A DNA stretch of 64,000 nt. Source: Tatumella sp. JGM91 (GTDB lineage: Bacteria; Pseudomonadota; Gammaproteobacteria; Enterobacterales; Enterobacteriaceae). Both the position numbers and the translations under genes were made by a program. The notes beneath the pieces were generated by a model that saw only the letters and a list, made by a program, of their open reading frames with translations, had not been told where the DNA came from and did not search any database. The DNA is taken from the NCBI RefSeq assembly GCF_018257575.1, contig NZ_JAERJP010000009.1:62001-126000 (forward strand), in the 5' to 3' direction. Each line of letters begins with the position of its first letter. Position 1 is the first letter of the stretch. This document shows, in pieces, positions 26,976 through 36,922 of this stretch.

Positions 26976-29900
26976 TTTTGAGCCTCCTGGACCTGATCCC
27001 GGCCTTCGTCATCCAGCCAGAGAATATTTTTCATTTTGCGGACAATGATAAATTCATCACGGTTAGAACCGACGGTACCGTAATAATTGAATCCGTAGCT
27101 TTGATGCACATAGCCACCAATCATATGGGTGGGTTTGGGACTGATACGGGTCACTGAGTTATGGATCCCGCCACGCATACCGGTGACTTCAGAGCCGGGA
27201 ATATTGGTGATACGTTCCTGGGCGTGATACATCATGGTCATACCCGCAGGTACCCGCTGACTGACGACCGCCCTTGCAGTCAGTGCACCGTTGCTGTTAA
27301 ACGCCTCAATCCAGTCGTTATCAGCGATACCCATTTCTCTGGCATCATCTTCACTCATCCAGACAATTGGCCCGCCACGCGACAGTGTCAGCATCAGCAG
27401 GTTTTCACTATAAGTTGAGTGAATGCCCCATTTCTGGTGTGGCGTCAGGAAATTGAGTATTTTCTCCGGGTAACCATTGGACGGAATATGACTCATTTGC
27501 TCGACGCTGCGGGTATTGACCGGTGGCCGGTAACTGACCAGGCTTTCACCGAAGCCCCGCATCCACGGATGGTCCTGGTAAAGCTGCTGACGTCCGGTCA
27601 GCGTCCGCCACGGAATTAACTCATGAACATTGGTATAACAGGCGTTGTAGGAAACATGTTCATCTTCCAGTCCTGACCATGTCGGGCTGGAAATAATTTT
27701 ACGGGGCTGTGCCTGAATGTCGCGGAAGCGGATTTTTTCTTCCTGTTTTGGCAGGGCAAGGTGGGTATGGTCCCGGCCGGTAATTTCACCGAGGGCCTGC
27801 CATGCTTTTACTGCCACCTGCCCATTGGTTTCCGGGGCCAGAGTCAGGATCATTTCGGCAGCATCAATCGCCGAATTCAGCTGTGGCTGACCTTTGCCTG
27901 CTCCGCGGGTATGAGTATGGTTAAGCTGACGCAGCAGATGGATCTCTTTATCGGTGTTCCAGCTGATGCCTTTGCCTCCGTTGCCCAGTTTTTCCATCAA
28001 CGGCCCGATTGACATAAAACGTTCGCTGAGGGCAGGGTAATCACGTTCAACCAGCATGATATGCGGGGCTGTTTTGCCCGGTTGCAGTTCACATTCCCCT
28101 TTATGCCATTGTTTCACGTCATAAGGCTGAGCAATTTCTGCCGGAGAGTCATGCTGAACAGGCAATAGCACCACATCATTTTCCACGCCGAGGTGACCCG
28201 GACAAAGGGCTGAAAAGGTTTTGGCGATATCTTTATAAATTTCCCAGTCACTGCGTGACTCCCAGACGGGGTCAATGGCAGCAGATAACGGATGAATAAA
28301 CGGATGCATATCCGAGGTATTCATATCGTCTTTTTCATACCAGGTCGCGGTAGGTAATACGATATCTGAGAACAGACAGGTGCTGGACATTCTGAAATCG
28401 AGAGTGACCAGCAGGTCCAGTTTCCCTTCCCGTGCCGGTGTCTGCCAGTCGACTTCTTGCGGGGACATCTCCGGATCTGCAACGGTTTCACTTCCCTGAA
28501 TACCGCTCTCGATCCCCAGCAGATAGCGCAGCATATATTCATGGCCTTTCGCCGAAGAACCCAGCAGATTTGAGCGCCAGACAAACAGGTTGCGCGGGTG
28601 GTTGTTACCGTTATCCGGTTGTTCGCTGGCAAAGCGTAATTCCCCTTGCTGTAACGCTTTGGCCGTGTAATCCGCCGGGGAAAGTCCGGACTCTTTTGCC
28701 TTAGCGGCAATCGTCAGCGGGTTAGTATTAAGTTGTGGCGAAGAAGGCAGCCAGCCCATACGTTCGGCACGGACGTTGAAATCGATCAGCTGACCAGCGA
28801 AATCCTGAGGGTTTGCCAGCGGAGACAGCAACTCTTTGACCGATAATTTTTCGTAACGCCACTGAGAAGAGTGATTATAGAAAAATGAAGTACTGTTCAT
28901 ATGGCGTGGCGGACGAGCCCAGTCCAGGGCGAATGCCAGCGGCTGCCAGCCGGTTTGCGGCCGCAGTTTTTCCTGACCGACATAATGGGCCCAGCCGCCA
29001 CCGGTTTGTCCGACACAGCCGCAGAAAATCAGCATATTGATTAAACCACGGTAATTCATATCCATGTGATACCAGTGGTTCATTCCTGCGCCGACGATAA
29101 TCATCGAACGCCCATGGGTTTTGTGAGCAGTATCGGCAAACTCGCGGGCAATACGAATAATCTGCTGACGGGGCACCCCGCAAATTTGCTCTGCCCAGGC
29201 CGGTGAGTAGGCTTTTACTTCATCATAACTGCCCGCGGTATTACTATCGTCGAACCCCCGGCCGACACCGTAATTGGCCAGCGTCAGGTCATAAACACTG
29301 ACCACTTTGGCACGGCGGCCGTCCGCCAGACTAATCTCTCTGACCGGCAGTTTATGCACCAGTACCGGTGACTGTTCGACATGGCGGAAATAAGGGGATG
29401 GCTGACCGCCAAAATAGGGGAAGGCCACCTCTGCCAGTTGATCGTAACCCTCGGCCAGGCTGAGACGTAATTCTGTTTGCTGGCCTGCCGCGCGGGCTTC
29501 CAGGTTCCATTTCCCCTTTTGCCCCCAGCGGAAACCGGCAGAGCCGTTCGGCACCACCAGCTGACCATCGCTGTCAAAAGCCACGGTTTTCCAGTCCGGA
29601 TTATTACTTTCGCCGAGATTATCCACCAGATCGGCTGCACGCAGCAGGCGTCCGGCGCTGTAATAACCTTTATCGGTCTCTTCCAGCATCACCAGCATCG
29701 GCATATCTGTATAACGGCGGCAGTAATTAATAAAGTAATCGCTGGGGTTATCGAGGTGGAATTCTTTAAGGATCACATGGCCCATAGCCATTGCCAGTGC
29801 GGCATCAGTACCCTGCTTAGGTGCCAGCCAGTGGTCACTGAGTTTAGCCACTTCTGCATAATCAGGGGTTATAGCAACAGTTTTAGTGCCTTTATACCGG

Positions 29901-30712
29901 ACCTCGGTAAAAAAGTGTGCGTCCGGGGTTCTGGTCTGAGGCACGTTGGACCCCCAGGCGATAATATACGCCGAGTTGTACCAGTCAGCAGATTCCGGAA
30001 CATCTGTCTGCTCTCCCCAGGTCATCGGGGATGCCGGAGGCAGATCACAATACCAGTCATAAAAACTCAGGCAGGTTCCGCCCATCAGTGACAGATAACG
30101 GGTACCCGCCGCATAGGAGACCATCGACATGGCCGGAATAGGCGAAAATCCGGCAACCCGGTCAGGGCCATAGTTTTTTACTGTCCAGATATTCGCGGCG
30201 GCAATCAACTGGTTCAGTTCGTTCCAGTCAGAACGGACAAAGCCGCCTTTACCGCGGGCTTGTTTATAGCTGGTTGCTTTCTTCTCATCACGGACAATAC
30301 TGTCCCAGGCTTCTACCGGGTCACTGAATTGCTGCAGTGCTTCCCGCCATAACCGGATAAGCTGTTTACGCACCAGCGGGTATTTTAGCCGGTTGGCGCT
30401 GTAGATATACCATGAGTAACTGGCACCCCGCGGACATCCGCGGGGTTCATGGTTAGGTAAATCAGGGCGTGTCCGCGGATAGTCTGTTTGCTGGGTTTCC
30501 CAGGTGACCAGCCCGTTTTTGACATAAATTTTCCAGCTACAGGAACCGGTACAGTTTACGCCGTGGGTGGAACGGACAATTTTGTCATGCTGCCAGCGCT
30601 GGCGATAGCCGTCTTCCCAGTCACGGTTGCTGTCCATTTCCTGTCCGTGGCCGTCGGAAAAGGTGCTGCCCTTTTGCTTAAAATAGCGGAGTTTATCCAG
30701 TAATTTACTCAT
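26972..30712 (-). CDS. narG: Nitrate reductase A, alpha subunit (molybdopterin)
   Basis: A 1246-residue catalytic subunit (E. coli NarG has 1247) that reduces nitrate to nitrite at a molybdo-bis(MGD) centre in the cytoplasm. Residues about 50-60 (HGVNCTGSCSW) and a later CPRG carry the His/Cys ligands of the FS0 [4Fe-4S] cluster. Family blocks TWETQQTDYPRTRPDLPNHE, GGTCLSFYDWYCDLPPASP and GWAHYVGQEKLRPQTGW are present. It is first in narGHJI and 86 bases after narK; that gap shows no terminator, so narK may be cotranscribed. Confidence 0.98.
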   Translation of the reverse strand: MSKLLDKLRYFKQKGSTFSDGHGQEMDSNRDWEDGYRQRWQHDKIVRSTHGVNCTGSCSWKIYVKNGLVTWETQQTDYPRTRPDLPNHEPRGCPRGASYSWYIYSANRLKYPLVRKQLIRLWREALQQFSDPVEAWDSIVRDEKKATSYKQARGKGGFVRSDWNELNQLIAAANIWTVKNYGPDRVAGFSPIPAMSMVSYAAGTRYLSLMGGTCLSFYDWYCDLPPASPMTWGEQTDVPESADWYNSAYIIAWGSNVPQTRTPDAHFFTEVRYKGTKTVAITPDYAEVAKLSDHWLAPKQGTDAALAMAMGHVILKEFHLDNPSDYFINYCRRYTDMPMLVMLEETDKGYYSAGRLLRAADLVDNLGESNNPDWKTVAFDSDGQLVVPNGSAGFRWGQKGKWNLEARAAGQQTELRLSLAEGYDQLAEVAFPYFGGQPSPYFRHVEQSPVLVHKLPVREISLADGRRAKVVSVYDLTLANYGVGRGFDDSNTAGSYDEVKAYSPAWAEQICGVPRQQIIRIAREFADTAHKTHGRSMIIVGAGMNHWYHMDMNYRGLINMLIFCGCVGQTGGGWAHYVGQEKLRPQTGWQPLAFALDWARPPRHMNSTSFFYNHSSQWRYEKLSVKELLSPLANPQDFAGQLIDFNVRAERMGWLPSSPQLNTNPLTIAAKAKESGLSPADYTAKALQQGELRFASEQPDNGNNHPRNLFVWRSNLLGSSAKGHEYMLRYLLGIESGIQGSETVADPEMSPQEVDWQTPAREGKLDLLVTLDFRMSSTCLFSDIVLPTATWYEKDDMNTSDMHPFIHPLSAAIDPVWESRSDWEIYKDIAKTFSALCPGHLGVENDVVLLPVQHDSPAEIAQPYDVKQWHKGECELQPGKTAPHIMLVERDYPALSERFMSIGPLMEKLGNGGKGISWNTDKEIHLLRQLNHTHTRGAGKGQPQLNSAIDAAEMILTLAPETNGQVAVKAWQALGEITGRDHTHLALPKQEEKIRFRDIQAQPRKIISSPTWSGLEDEHVSYNACYTNVHELIPWRTLTGRQQLYQDHPWMRGFGESLVSYRPPVNTRSVEQMSHIPSNGYPEKILNFLTPHQKWGIHSTYSENLLMLTLSRGGPIVWMSEDDAREMGIADNDWIEAFNSNGALTARAVVSQRVPAGMTMMYHAQERITNIPGSEVTGMRGGIHNSVTRISPKPTHMIGGYVHQSYGFNYYGTVGSNRDEFIIVRKMKNILWLDDEGRDQVQEAQK

Positions 30713-30798
30713 TTTTTTCTCCGTGCAGAAACCGTATTTCTGCCATCACTCTGTCAGGTATTCGGTGGTTGATCTGGCGGCAGGCCGGAGCTCCGCAA

Positions 30799-32187
30799 TT
30801 ATCCTTTCGCCGGTTTTTTACGGCCGTATACCAGTCCGGTAACCAGCAGACAGATAATGTAAAAGACCAGAAAGATTTTCATTGCCCCTACCGGAGAGCC
30901 AGTCAGGTCCAGGGAGGTGCCGAACGCCTTGGGAATAAAGAACCCGCCAAAGGCACCAATCGCAGAGATAAAGCCCAGCGCGGAGGCAGTTTCAGTCACG
31001 GCCATCTGTTGTGCTTCTGGCTGACTGGCACCTTCTTTGAGCGATTTGCTGATAGTCAGCTGACGGAAGATCACCGCAATCATCTGGAAAGTGGAACCAC
31101 TGCCTAGTCCGGCGGTCAGGAACAACCCCATAAATACAGCGTAGAAAGCCGTGAAATTGCCTGAGCCCGGGGTAGTGTCTGGCAGGGTAAGGAACAGTAA
31201 GCCGCAGAATATAACCATAAAAACATAATTGATCAGTGTTACCCGTACACCACCAAACTTATCGGAAATCATCCCGCCGAAGGAACGGGCCAGGGCACCG
31301 ATAAAGGGGCCAAAAAATGCCAGTTTCAGGATATCAATCCCCGGGAACTGGGTTTTTGCCAGCATGGCAAACCCCGCAGAGAAGCCAATAAAAGAACCAA
31401 AGGTGGTCAGATATAACAGGCTGAGCAACCACATATGACCGCGTTTCAGTACCGGTAATTGCTGCCGTACCGACATCTGAGTACCCGGAACATCATTCAT
31501 CCCGAACCATGCGGCGAGGGTTGCGAGGATCAACAGCGGGACCCAGAACAGGGCCGCATTCGCCAGAAAAAGGACACTACCGTCAGTCTGCTGTACTCCG
31601 TGGGTACCGAGCAGGCTGAATAACGGTACAACCAGAACCAGCGGCGCGACCAGCTGCATAACACTGACACCCAGGTTACCAAGCCCGCCATTAATCCCCA
31701 GCGCGCTGCCCTGACGGGTTTTCGGGAAGAAAAAACTGATGTTGCCCATGCTCGACGCAAAGTTAGCCCCGGCAAAGCCGCACAGCAGAGAGATAACAAT
31801 AAAGGTTGAATAACCGGTGGTCGTATCCTGCACAGCCAATCCTAACCAGATGCAGGGGATCACCAGGATGATGGTGGAAATTGCGGTCCATTTACGTCCA
31901 CCGATTAATGGCACCATAAAAGAGTAGGGTACCCGCAGAATGGCCCCGGATAATGCAGGCAGTGCTGTTAACATGAAAAGCTGGTCAGTAGTAAAATTAA
32001 AACCGGCTTTATTCAGATTAATGGATACCGCACTGAATAACATCCAGACACAGAAAGAAAGTAATAAGGCAAAGACCGAAATCCACAGGTTACGTTGCGC
32101 TATTTTCTTTCCGTACTGCTCCCAGAACTGAGGGTTTTCAGGTTCCCATTGCTGTAAAAGCCCGGAACGTTGGTTGGTTAACGACAT
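30799..32187 (-). CDS. narK: Nitrate/nitrite MFS transporter NarK
   Basis: A 462-residue MFS protein with 12 segments (E. coli NarK has 463). Both nitrate signature motifs are present: GFAGANFASSMGNISFFFP (about residue 133) and GINGGLGNLGVS (about 163). It imports nitrate in exchange for nitrite, or with protons, and supplies NarGHI. It lies directly upstream of narG as in E. coli. narXL is not in the window. Confidence 0.95.
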   Translation of the reverse strand: MSLTNQRSGLLQQWEPENPQFWEQYGKKIAQRNLWISVFALLLSFCVWMLFSAVSINLNKAGFNFTTDQLFMLTALPALSGAILRVPYSFMVPLIGGRKWTAISTIILVIPCIWLGLAVQDTTTGYSTFIVISLLCGFAGANFASSMGNISFFFPKTRQGSALGINGGLGNLGVSVMQLVAPLVLVVPLFSLLGTHGVQQTDGSVLFLANAALFWVPLLILATLAAWFGMNDVPGTQMSVRQQLPVLKRGHMWLLSLLYLTTFGSFIGFSAGFAMLAKTQFPGIDILKLAFFGPFIGALARSFGGMISDKFGGVRVTLINYVFMVIFCGLLFLTLPDTTPGSGNFTAFYAVFMGLFLTAGLGSGSTFQMIAVIFRQLTISKSLKEGASQPEAQQMAVTETASALGFISAIGAFGGFFIPKAFGTSLDLTGSPVGAMKIFLVFYIICLLVTGLVYGRKKPAKG

Positions 32188-32524
32188 AGCCAGGTCCAGT
32201 GTTGAAGGTGGATGAAATTACCGGTTTCAGGTAATGACCGAGTTAATTAATGGTTTAAATATAAGTAGTTAATAATTATCATTGTTATCTGAGGATATAT
32301 TTTGTTATCGCTTTTATTACATGACGGATTTTATCCTGACTTTCAGCAGGTACTGATTGATCCCGGACAGGTTTTGTTCAGGAACCATCAGTGAATAAAT
32401 ATATTTTTTTACGACTTTATTCACTATTCACTATTTACTGTTCACTATTGAGTAACGTATTGGCAGGAAATAAATTTAAAGAGTAAATGTTTAATTAAAT
32501 TAATATGTTATTTTGTTTGTTAAT
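32188..32524. other. narK upstream region
   Basis: A 337-base A+T-rich gap between narK and the cysG-like gene, which point the same way. It must hold the narK promoter. The best FNR-like element is TTGATcccgGACAG near 32357-32370, with only the left half good. A heptad repeat lies at 32420-32454. No gene is visible. Confidence 0.5.
32420..32454. repeat. Five tandem 7-bp units upstream of narK
   Basis: Consecutive heptads TTCACTA, TTCACTA, TTTACTG, TTCACTA and TTGAGTA lie about 233-267 bases before the narK start. NarL/NarP sites are heptamers, but these do not fit the TACYNMT consensus well on either strand, so the array may be a microsatellite or a regulator array of another kind. Confidence 0.7.
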
Positions 32525-33652
32525 TTAAATTAAATTCTGCCCGGCAGAAAACCAGTTAAGTGAATGCTGTAAACGGACAACCTCGCCGACAATAATAAGT
32601 GCCGGGCTGGCTGCATCTTTACATAATTGTTGTAACTCATGGAGGATCCCGACACTGACCTTTTGCTCTCTGCGGGTGCCCTTCCCGATGACGGCAACCG
32701 GCGTCTGATCACTGACTCCGGCTGCGGTCAGTTGCTGATAAATATCACCGGCCTGTTGTAATCCCATATAAAAAACAGTGGTCTGCGACGGCGAAATACC
32801 CGACAGGAACGGCGGACTGGCGGCATGTTTTGTATGGCCGGTAATCAGGCGGAGGCTGTCAGCATAATCACGATGGGTTAGGGGAATCCCGGCATATGCG
32901 GCGCATCCGCTGGCTGCGGTGATGCCGGGGACTACCGAAAAACGGATCCCCGCAGCAGCCAGAGCCTCGAGTTCTTCTCCGCCACGGCCAAAAATCAGCG
33001 GGTCACCGCCTTTTAACCGCACGACGCGCTTTCCTGACTGCGCCTGCGAGATCAGTAACTGATTGATCTGTTGCTGGGTAGTGGAATGCCGGCCACACTG
33101 TTTTCCGACACTGATATATTCTGTCGCCGGGCAGATTAATGCCCGGATATCGTCAGAAACCAGGCGGTCAGCCAGTACCACATCAGCCTGTTGCAGACAG
33201 GACAGGGCTTTAAGTGTCAGTAATCCGGCATCTCCGGGGCCGGCACCGACCAGGGCAACTTCTCCGGCCCCCGGTGACGGTATATTCATTTCCGGCGGAA
33301 GTACCGTTGCCGTTGTCTGCAGGACGGCGGATGATCCCTGTTGCTGGCTGATTTCGCAGAATATCTGCGCGCTATTGGTTTCGCGGCTGATTTGGTTATT
33401 CAGTGTTTGATCGCTGGTGGTCGCGACCACCAGCCAGCAGCCCTTAAGCAGACCGGAGTGATAACGGCCCTGATTCCAGCGGATCTGCTGTTGCTCTGCC
33501 AGAGCCGACAGCCCGGGAGTAAGCTCAGAGGCACAGACTAAAATATCCGCACCGGCCTGCAGTAACTGATGCACTCTGGTTTCTGCGAGGTGATTTCCTC
33601 CGGCGACCAGGCAGAGACGCTGGCGGAGATGGCATACCAGGGAAAGGTGCAT
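32525..33652 (-). CDS. Siroheme synthase CysG derivative: intact methyltransferase, shortened amino half
   Basis: A 375-residue protein; E. coli CysG has 457. From residue about 130 on it is a complete uroporphyrinogen-III C-methyltransferase (VGAGPGDAGLLTLKAL, VRLKGGDPLIFGRGGEE, VPGITAASGCAAYAGIPLTHRDYA). The first 110 residues match the CysG NAD-binding part but its glycine motif is altered (CLVAGGNHLAE). The following dimerisation/chelatase region, including the NVVDAP and SSGGTSP segments, is missing. It can probably make precorrin-2 but not oxidise it or insert iron. It follows nirD by six bases, the place of cysG in the E. coli nir operon, and would serve the siroheme need of NirB. Confidence 0.82.
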   Translation of the reverse strand: MHLSLVCHLRQRLCLVAGGNHLAETRVHQLLQAGADILVCASELTPGLSALAEQQQIRWNQGRYHSGLLKGCWLVVATTSDQTLNNQISRETNSAQIFCEISQQQGSSAVLQTTATVLPPEMNIPSPGAGEVALVGAGPGDAGLLTLKALSCLQQADVVLADRLVSDDIRALICPATEYISVGKQCGRHSTTQQQINQLLISQAQSGKRVVRLKGGDPLIFGRGGEELEALAAAGIRFSVVPGITAASGCAAYAGIPLTHRDYADSLRLITGHTKHAASPPFLSGISPSQTTVFYMGLQQAGDIYQQLTAAGVSDQTPVAVIGKGTRREQKVSVGILHELQQLCKDAASPALIIVGEVVRLQHSLNWFSAGQNLI

Positions 33653-33658
33653 CGCCCG

Positions 33659-34024
33659 TTACCCGGCCAGTACTCCGTGGCCGGCTGCCACGGTGCCACA
33701 AGGCTGTAACTGGACGACCCCCTGTTCAACTCTGACAGGGTAGGCTGCCACTGAGTAATTTTCATCTTCCAGACACCAGCCATCCCGCAGACGAAAATGC
33801 TGTTTTTTCAGCGGACTGGCGACCCATAACTCCCTTTCATGCTCTGCGATAATCCCTCTGCTCAGTACACTGGCCCCGAAAAAAGGGTCGATATTACTGA
33901 TAGCAAAGACCTGCGGGTCTGCTGAGGGACGGAACAGGGCAATTTGCTGGTCATTTAACAGTGCACAGACTCCGGTCGCCGGCAGGATATCATCCAGCTG
34001 ACATATGTTAGTCCAGCAACTCAT
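33659..34024 (-). CDS. nirD: Nitrite reductase (NADH) small subunit
   Basis: A 121-residue Rieske-like small subunit of cytoplasmic NADH-nitrite reductase. In E. coli NirD the Rieske fold lacks the iron ligands, and none of the C-x-H pairs is seen here either. ILPATGVCALLNDQQIALFRP and IISREL-type EHERELWVASPLKKQHFRLRDGWCLED are typical. It overlaps the nirB stop by four bases. nirC, which follows nirD in E. coli, is absent. Confidence 0.93.
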   Translation of the reverse strand: MSCWTNICQLDDILPATGVCALLNDQQIALFRPSADPQVFAISNIDPFFGASVLSRGIIAEHERELWVASPLKKQHFRLRDGWCLEDENYSVAAYPVRVEQGVVQLQPCGTVAAGHGVLAG

Positions 34025-36564
34025 GGCTGTTCCTCCTGAATAACAACGGGAATACGTTCACTGACGGTCGCTGGCCGATGCTGTTGTCCCTCCGGCACCA
34101 TTTGTACCAGCATGTCCCGCCGGGCACTGTTGACGAAGTGATGGAAACGTAGCTGTGCCTCTGGCCGGCGCAGTGTTTCTTTCCATTCACAGTTGAAACG
34201 GTCTCTCAGTAACTGCAGATCCGCCTCAGACTGCTCAGCAATATTCAGTTCATCATTAATAATTACTTTTTTCAGATAGCCGATCCCGCCCTGCAGGTTT
34301 TCCAGCCAGACCGAGGTACGTTGCAATTTATCGGCAGTACGCAGATAGAACATCATAAACCGGTCGATATAGCGGACCAGTGTCTGTTGATCCAGGTCGG
34401 CGGCCAGTAAATCGGCATGGCGTGGTTTCATCCCGCCATTACCGCACACATACAGGTTCCATCCTTTTTCGGTGGCAATAACGCCGACATCTTTACTCTG
34501 GGCCTCTGCACATTCACGGGTACAGCCAGATACCCCGAATTTCATTTTATGCGGGGTACGGATGCCTTTATAACGGTTCTCCAGCATCACACCGAGCGAG
34601 GTACTGTCACCGACACCGAAACGGCACCAGCGGCTACCGACACAGGTTTTCGCCATACGCAGCGCTTTGGCATAAGCATGGCCACTTTCGAAGCCTGCGG
34701 CGATCAGCTGTGTCCAGATCGCCGGCAAATCGTCTTGCTGCACCCCGAACAGGGCGATACGCTGTGAACCGGTAATTTTGGTATATAACCTGAACTCACT
34801 GGCAATATCGCCCAGAACCTGTAATTGCCGTGGTGTGATTTCTCCGCCTGCAGTCCGCGGGATAACCGAATAAGTGCCATCTTTCTGTATATTTGCGAGG
34901 AAATTATCGTTGGAGTCCTGTAACGGAACTAACTCTGGTTGCAGAATATAGTCATTCCAGGCGGAAGCCAGCAGGCTGGCAATCACGGGTTTACATACCT
35001 CACAGCCGTAACCGCGACCATACTTGCTCAGCAAGCCGTCAAAAGTGGTTATCTGACCGACCCGAATCAAATGAAATAACTCCTGGCGGGAGTAGGGGAA
35101 GTGTTCGCACAGGTGATTATTAATTTCAATACCCTGGCGTGACAGTTCGCTATTCAATACCCGGGTTAGCAGCGGGACACAGCCTCCGCAGCCGGTACCT
35201 GCTTTGGTGGCGGCTTTCAGCGCCGCGACCGTATGGCAACCCTGTTCAATGGCTTTAATCAGGGCACCTTTGGTAACATCGAAACAGGAGCAGATTTGTG
35301 CGCTGTCGGGCAATTTATCAACGCCCATCGCCGGAGTATCTCCGCCAGTGGCCGGCGGAAGGATCAACTGACCGGGGTTCTCCGGCAGTTCGATATCATT
35401 CAGCATCAGTTGTAACAAATTACTGTAGTCGGAGGTATCTCCGACCAGCACAGCACCCAGTAAATGGCGGCAGTCTTCGCTGACAATCAGCCGTTTATAG
35501 ACTTCTTTTATCTCATCAAGATAGACAAAACTCTGGCTGCCCACTGTTCTGCCGTGCGCATCGCCGATCCCGCCAACATCCACGCCGAGTAATTTCAGTT
35601 TGGCACTCATATCCGCACCACTGAAGACCGCCGGATGACCGGTTAAATGCTCAGCAGCCACCCGTGCCATTTTATAACCGGGGGCTACCAGCCCGTAGAC
35701 ATGTGTATTCCAGCAGGCACATTCGCCGATGGCATAAATATCAGGATCACTGGTCTGGCAGTGGTCATTAATCAGGATACCGCCTTTTTCGGCGACAGCC
35801 AGCCCGCATTGTCTGGCAAGACTGTCCTGAGGACGGATGCCGGTAGAAAATACAATAAAATCGACTTCCAGCTGAGTGTCATCAGCAAACAACAGGGTTT
35901 TTCGTGCCTGCTCTCCCTGCTGGACAATCTGTCGGGTATTTTTACCCGTATGCACTGTCACGCCGAGCCGTTCTATCTTTTTACGTAACAGCTCGCCGCC
36001 CATAGGATCAATCTGTTCCGCCATCAGTACTGGCGCGAATTCTATAACATGTGTTTCGGTCCCGAGGTTTTTTAAGGCCCCGGCGGCCTCAAGGCCAAGC
36101 AGCCCGCCACCGATAACGGCACCACGCTTGCTGCGTAATGCACAGGCTTCGATGGCGTTAAGATCTTCTATGGTCCGGTAAACAAAACAATCAGGGGTAT
36201 CACTGCCTTTAATCGGCGGGATCCATGGTCGTGAGCCGGTGGCGATAATCAGTTTGTCATAACCGACAATACGCCCCTGACCGGAACTGACTTCTCTGCG
36301 CTGCCGGTCGACAGTTAAGGCCCTCTCTCCGATCAGTACTCTGATCTGGTATTTCTGATAAAAGCCTTCACGAACCAGTGATAAATCTTCTGCTGTGTGG
36401 TGTGAGAAATAAGAGGAGAGGTGAACACGGTCATAAGCTACGCGGGGTTCTTCACAGAAAACCGTTATCTCAAAATTACCGGCGGGATTTTTGTCGATTA
36501 ACTCTTCAATAAACCGATGGCCCACCATCCCGTTACCAATCACACAGAGTCTGATATTACTCAT
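34021..36564 (-). CDS. nirB: Nitrite reductase (NADH) large subunit
   Basis: A cytoplasmic siroheme enzyme that reduces nitrite to ammonium with NADH. Starting at ATG 36564 (GTGAGG before it) gives about 847 residues, equal to E. coli NirB; the frame is open further to 36630 but that part lies in the promoter. Order of domains: FAD-dependent NAD(P)H oxidoreductase (VIGNGMVGHRF at the start), a BFD-like [2Fe-2S] domain (ICSCFDVTKG ... GTGCGGC), ferredoxin half-domain, and the siroheme/[4Fe-4S] domain (CVGSRWCRFG, CTRECAEAQSKD). Confidence 0.97.
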   Translation of the reverse strand: MSNIRLCVIGNGMVGHRFIEELIDKNPAGNFEITVFCEEPRVAYDRVHLSSYFSHHTAEDLSLVREGFYQKYQIRVLIGERALTVDRQRREVSSGQGRIVGYDKLIIATGSRPWIPPIKGSDTPDCFVYRTIEDLNAIEACALRSKRGAVIGGGLLGLEAAGALKNLGTETHVIEFAPVLMAEQIDPMGGELLRKKIERLGVTVHTGKNTRQIVQQGEQARKTLLFADDTQLEVDFIVFSTGIRPQDSLARQCGLAVAEKGGILINDHCQTSDPDIYAIGECACWNTHVYGLVAPGYKMARVAAEHLTGHPAVFSGADMSAKLKLLGVDVGGIGDAHGRTVGSQSFVYLDEIKEVYKRLIVSEDCRHLLGAVLVGDTSDYSNLLQLMLNDIELPENPGQLILPPATGGDTPAMGVDKLPDSAQICSCFDVTKGALIKAIEQGCHTVAALKAATKAGTGCGGCVPLLTRVLNSELSRQGIEINNHLCEHFPYSRQELFHLIRVGQITTFDGLLSKYGRGYGCEVCKPVIASLLASAWNDYILQPELVPLQDSNDNFLANIQKDGTYSVIPRTAGGEITPRQLQVLGDIASEFRLYTKITGSQRIALFGVQQDDLPAIWTQLIAAGFESGHAYAKALRMAKTCVGSRWCRFGVGDSTSLGVMLENRYKGIRTPHKMKFGVSGCTRECAEAQSKDVGVIATEKGWNLYVCGNGGMKPRHADLLAADLDQQTLVRYIDRFMMFYLRTADKLQRTSVWLENLQGGIGYLKKVIINDELNIAEQSEADLQLLRDRFNCEWKETLRRPEAQLRFHHFVNSARRDMLVQMVPEGQQHRPATVSERIPVVIQEEQP

Positions 36565-36593
36565 TATGGCCTCACCGCAATTATTGAACGCTG

Positions 36594-36635
36594 ACTCTAC
36601 GACGGCACCGCAAACAGCACATTGATGCAAATCAA
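36594..36635 (-). promoter_or_regulatory. nirB promoter with perfect FNR box
   Basis: TTGAT-GCAA-ATCAA at 36622-36635 is a perfect FNR site. Reading towards nirB, TAGAGT (36599-36594) is a fair -10 element. A transcript start about seven bases further, near 36587, puts the FNR centre at -41.5, the class II activator position also used at E. coli nirB. Anaerobic induction is predicted. Confidence 0.88.
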
Positions 36636-36922
36636 ATGCATCTTTTGTTGGTACGGCAAAAATTCTCCTCAGGACGGATAAAGATAAGTTGATGTTATTA
36701 GTTATCGGGGATTCGCGGCATCGCGGGTCGCCAGTTTATCCGTCAGTGCCTGTCGGTATCTGTGGAGAACAATTGACTGTTTTTGACAAAAATTGATAAA
36801 AAGCCAGATTAATAGCTATTTATCGGCTTAATGTGTAAGAGAATTCCGTATTGTAAGTGGATGCCTTGCCAGAGAGATTATTGGCTGCTAGGTTTAATTC
36901 ACAAGCAAAAACAAGGAAAACC

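Noticed and set aside
29477-30091. A 204-codon frame antisense to narG
   Set aside because: Pure shadow of a conserved gene; no ribosome site or family features.
32357-32370. FNR box for narK (TTGATcccgGACAG)
   Set aside because: Only the left half agrees with TTGAT-N4-ATCAA, so I did not list it as a site.
34417-36181. Several open frames of 60-116 codons on the plus strand inside nirB
   Set aside because: They are antisense to a fully conserved gene, have no ribosome sites and no recognisable content.
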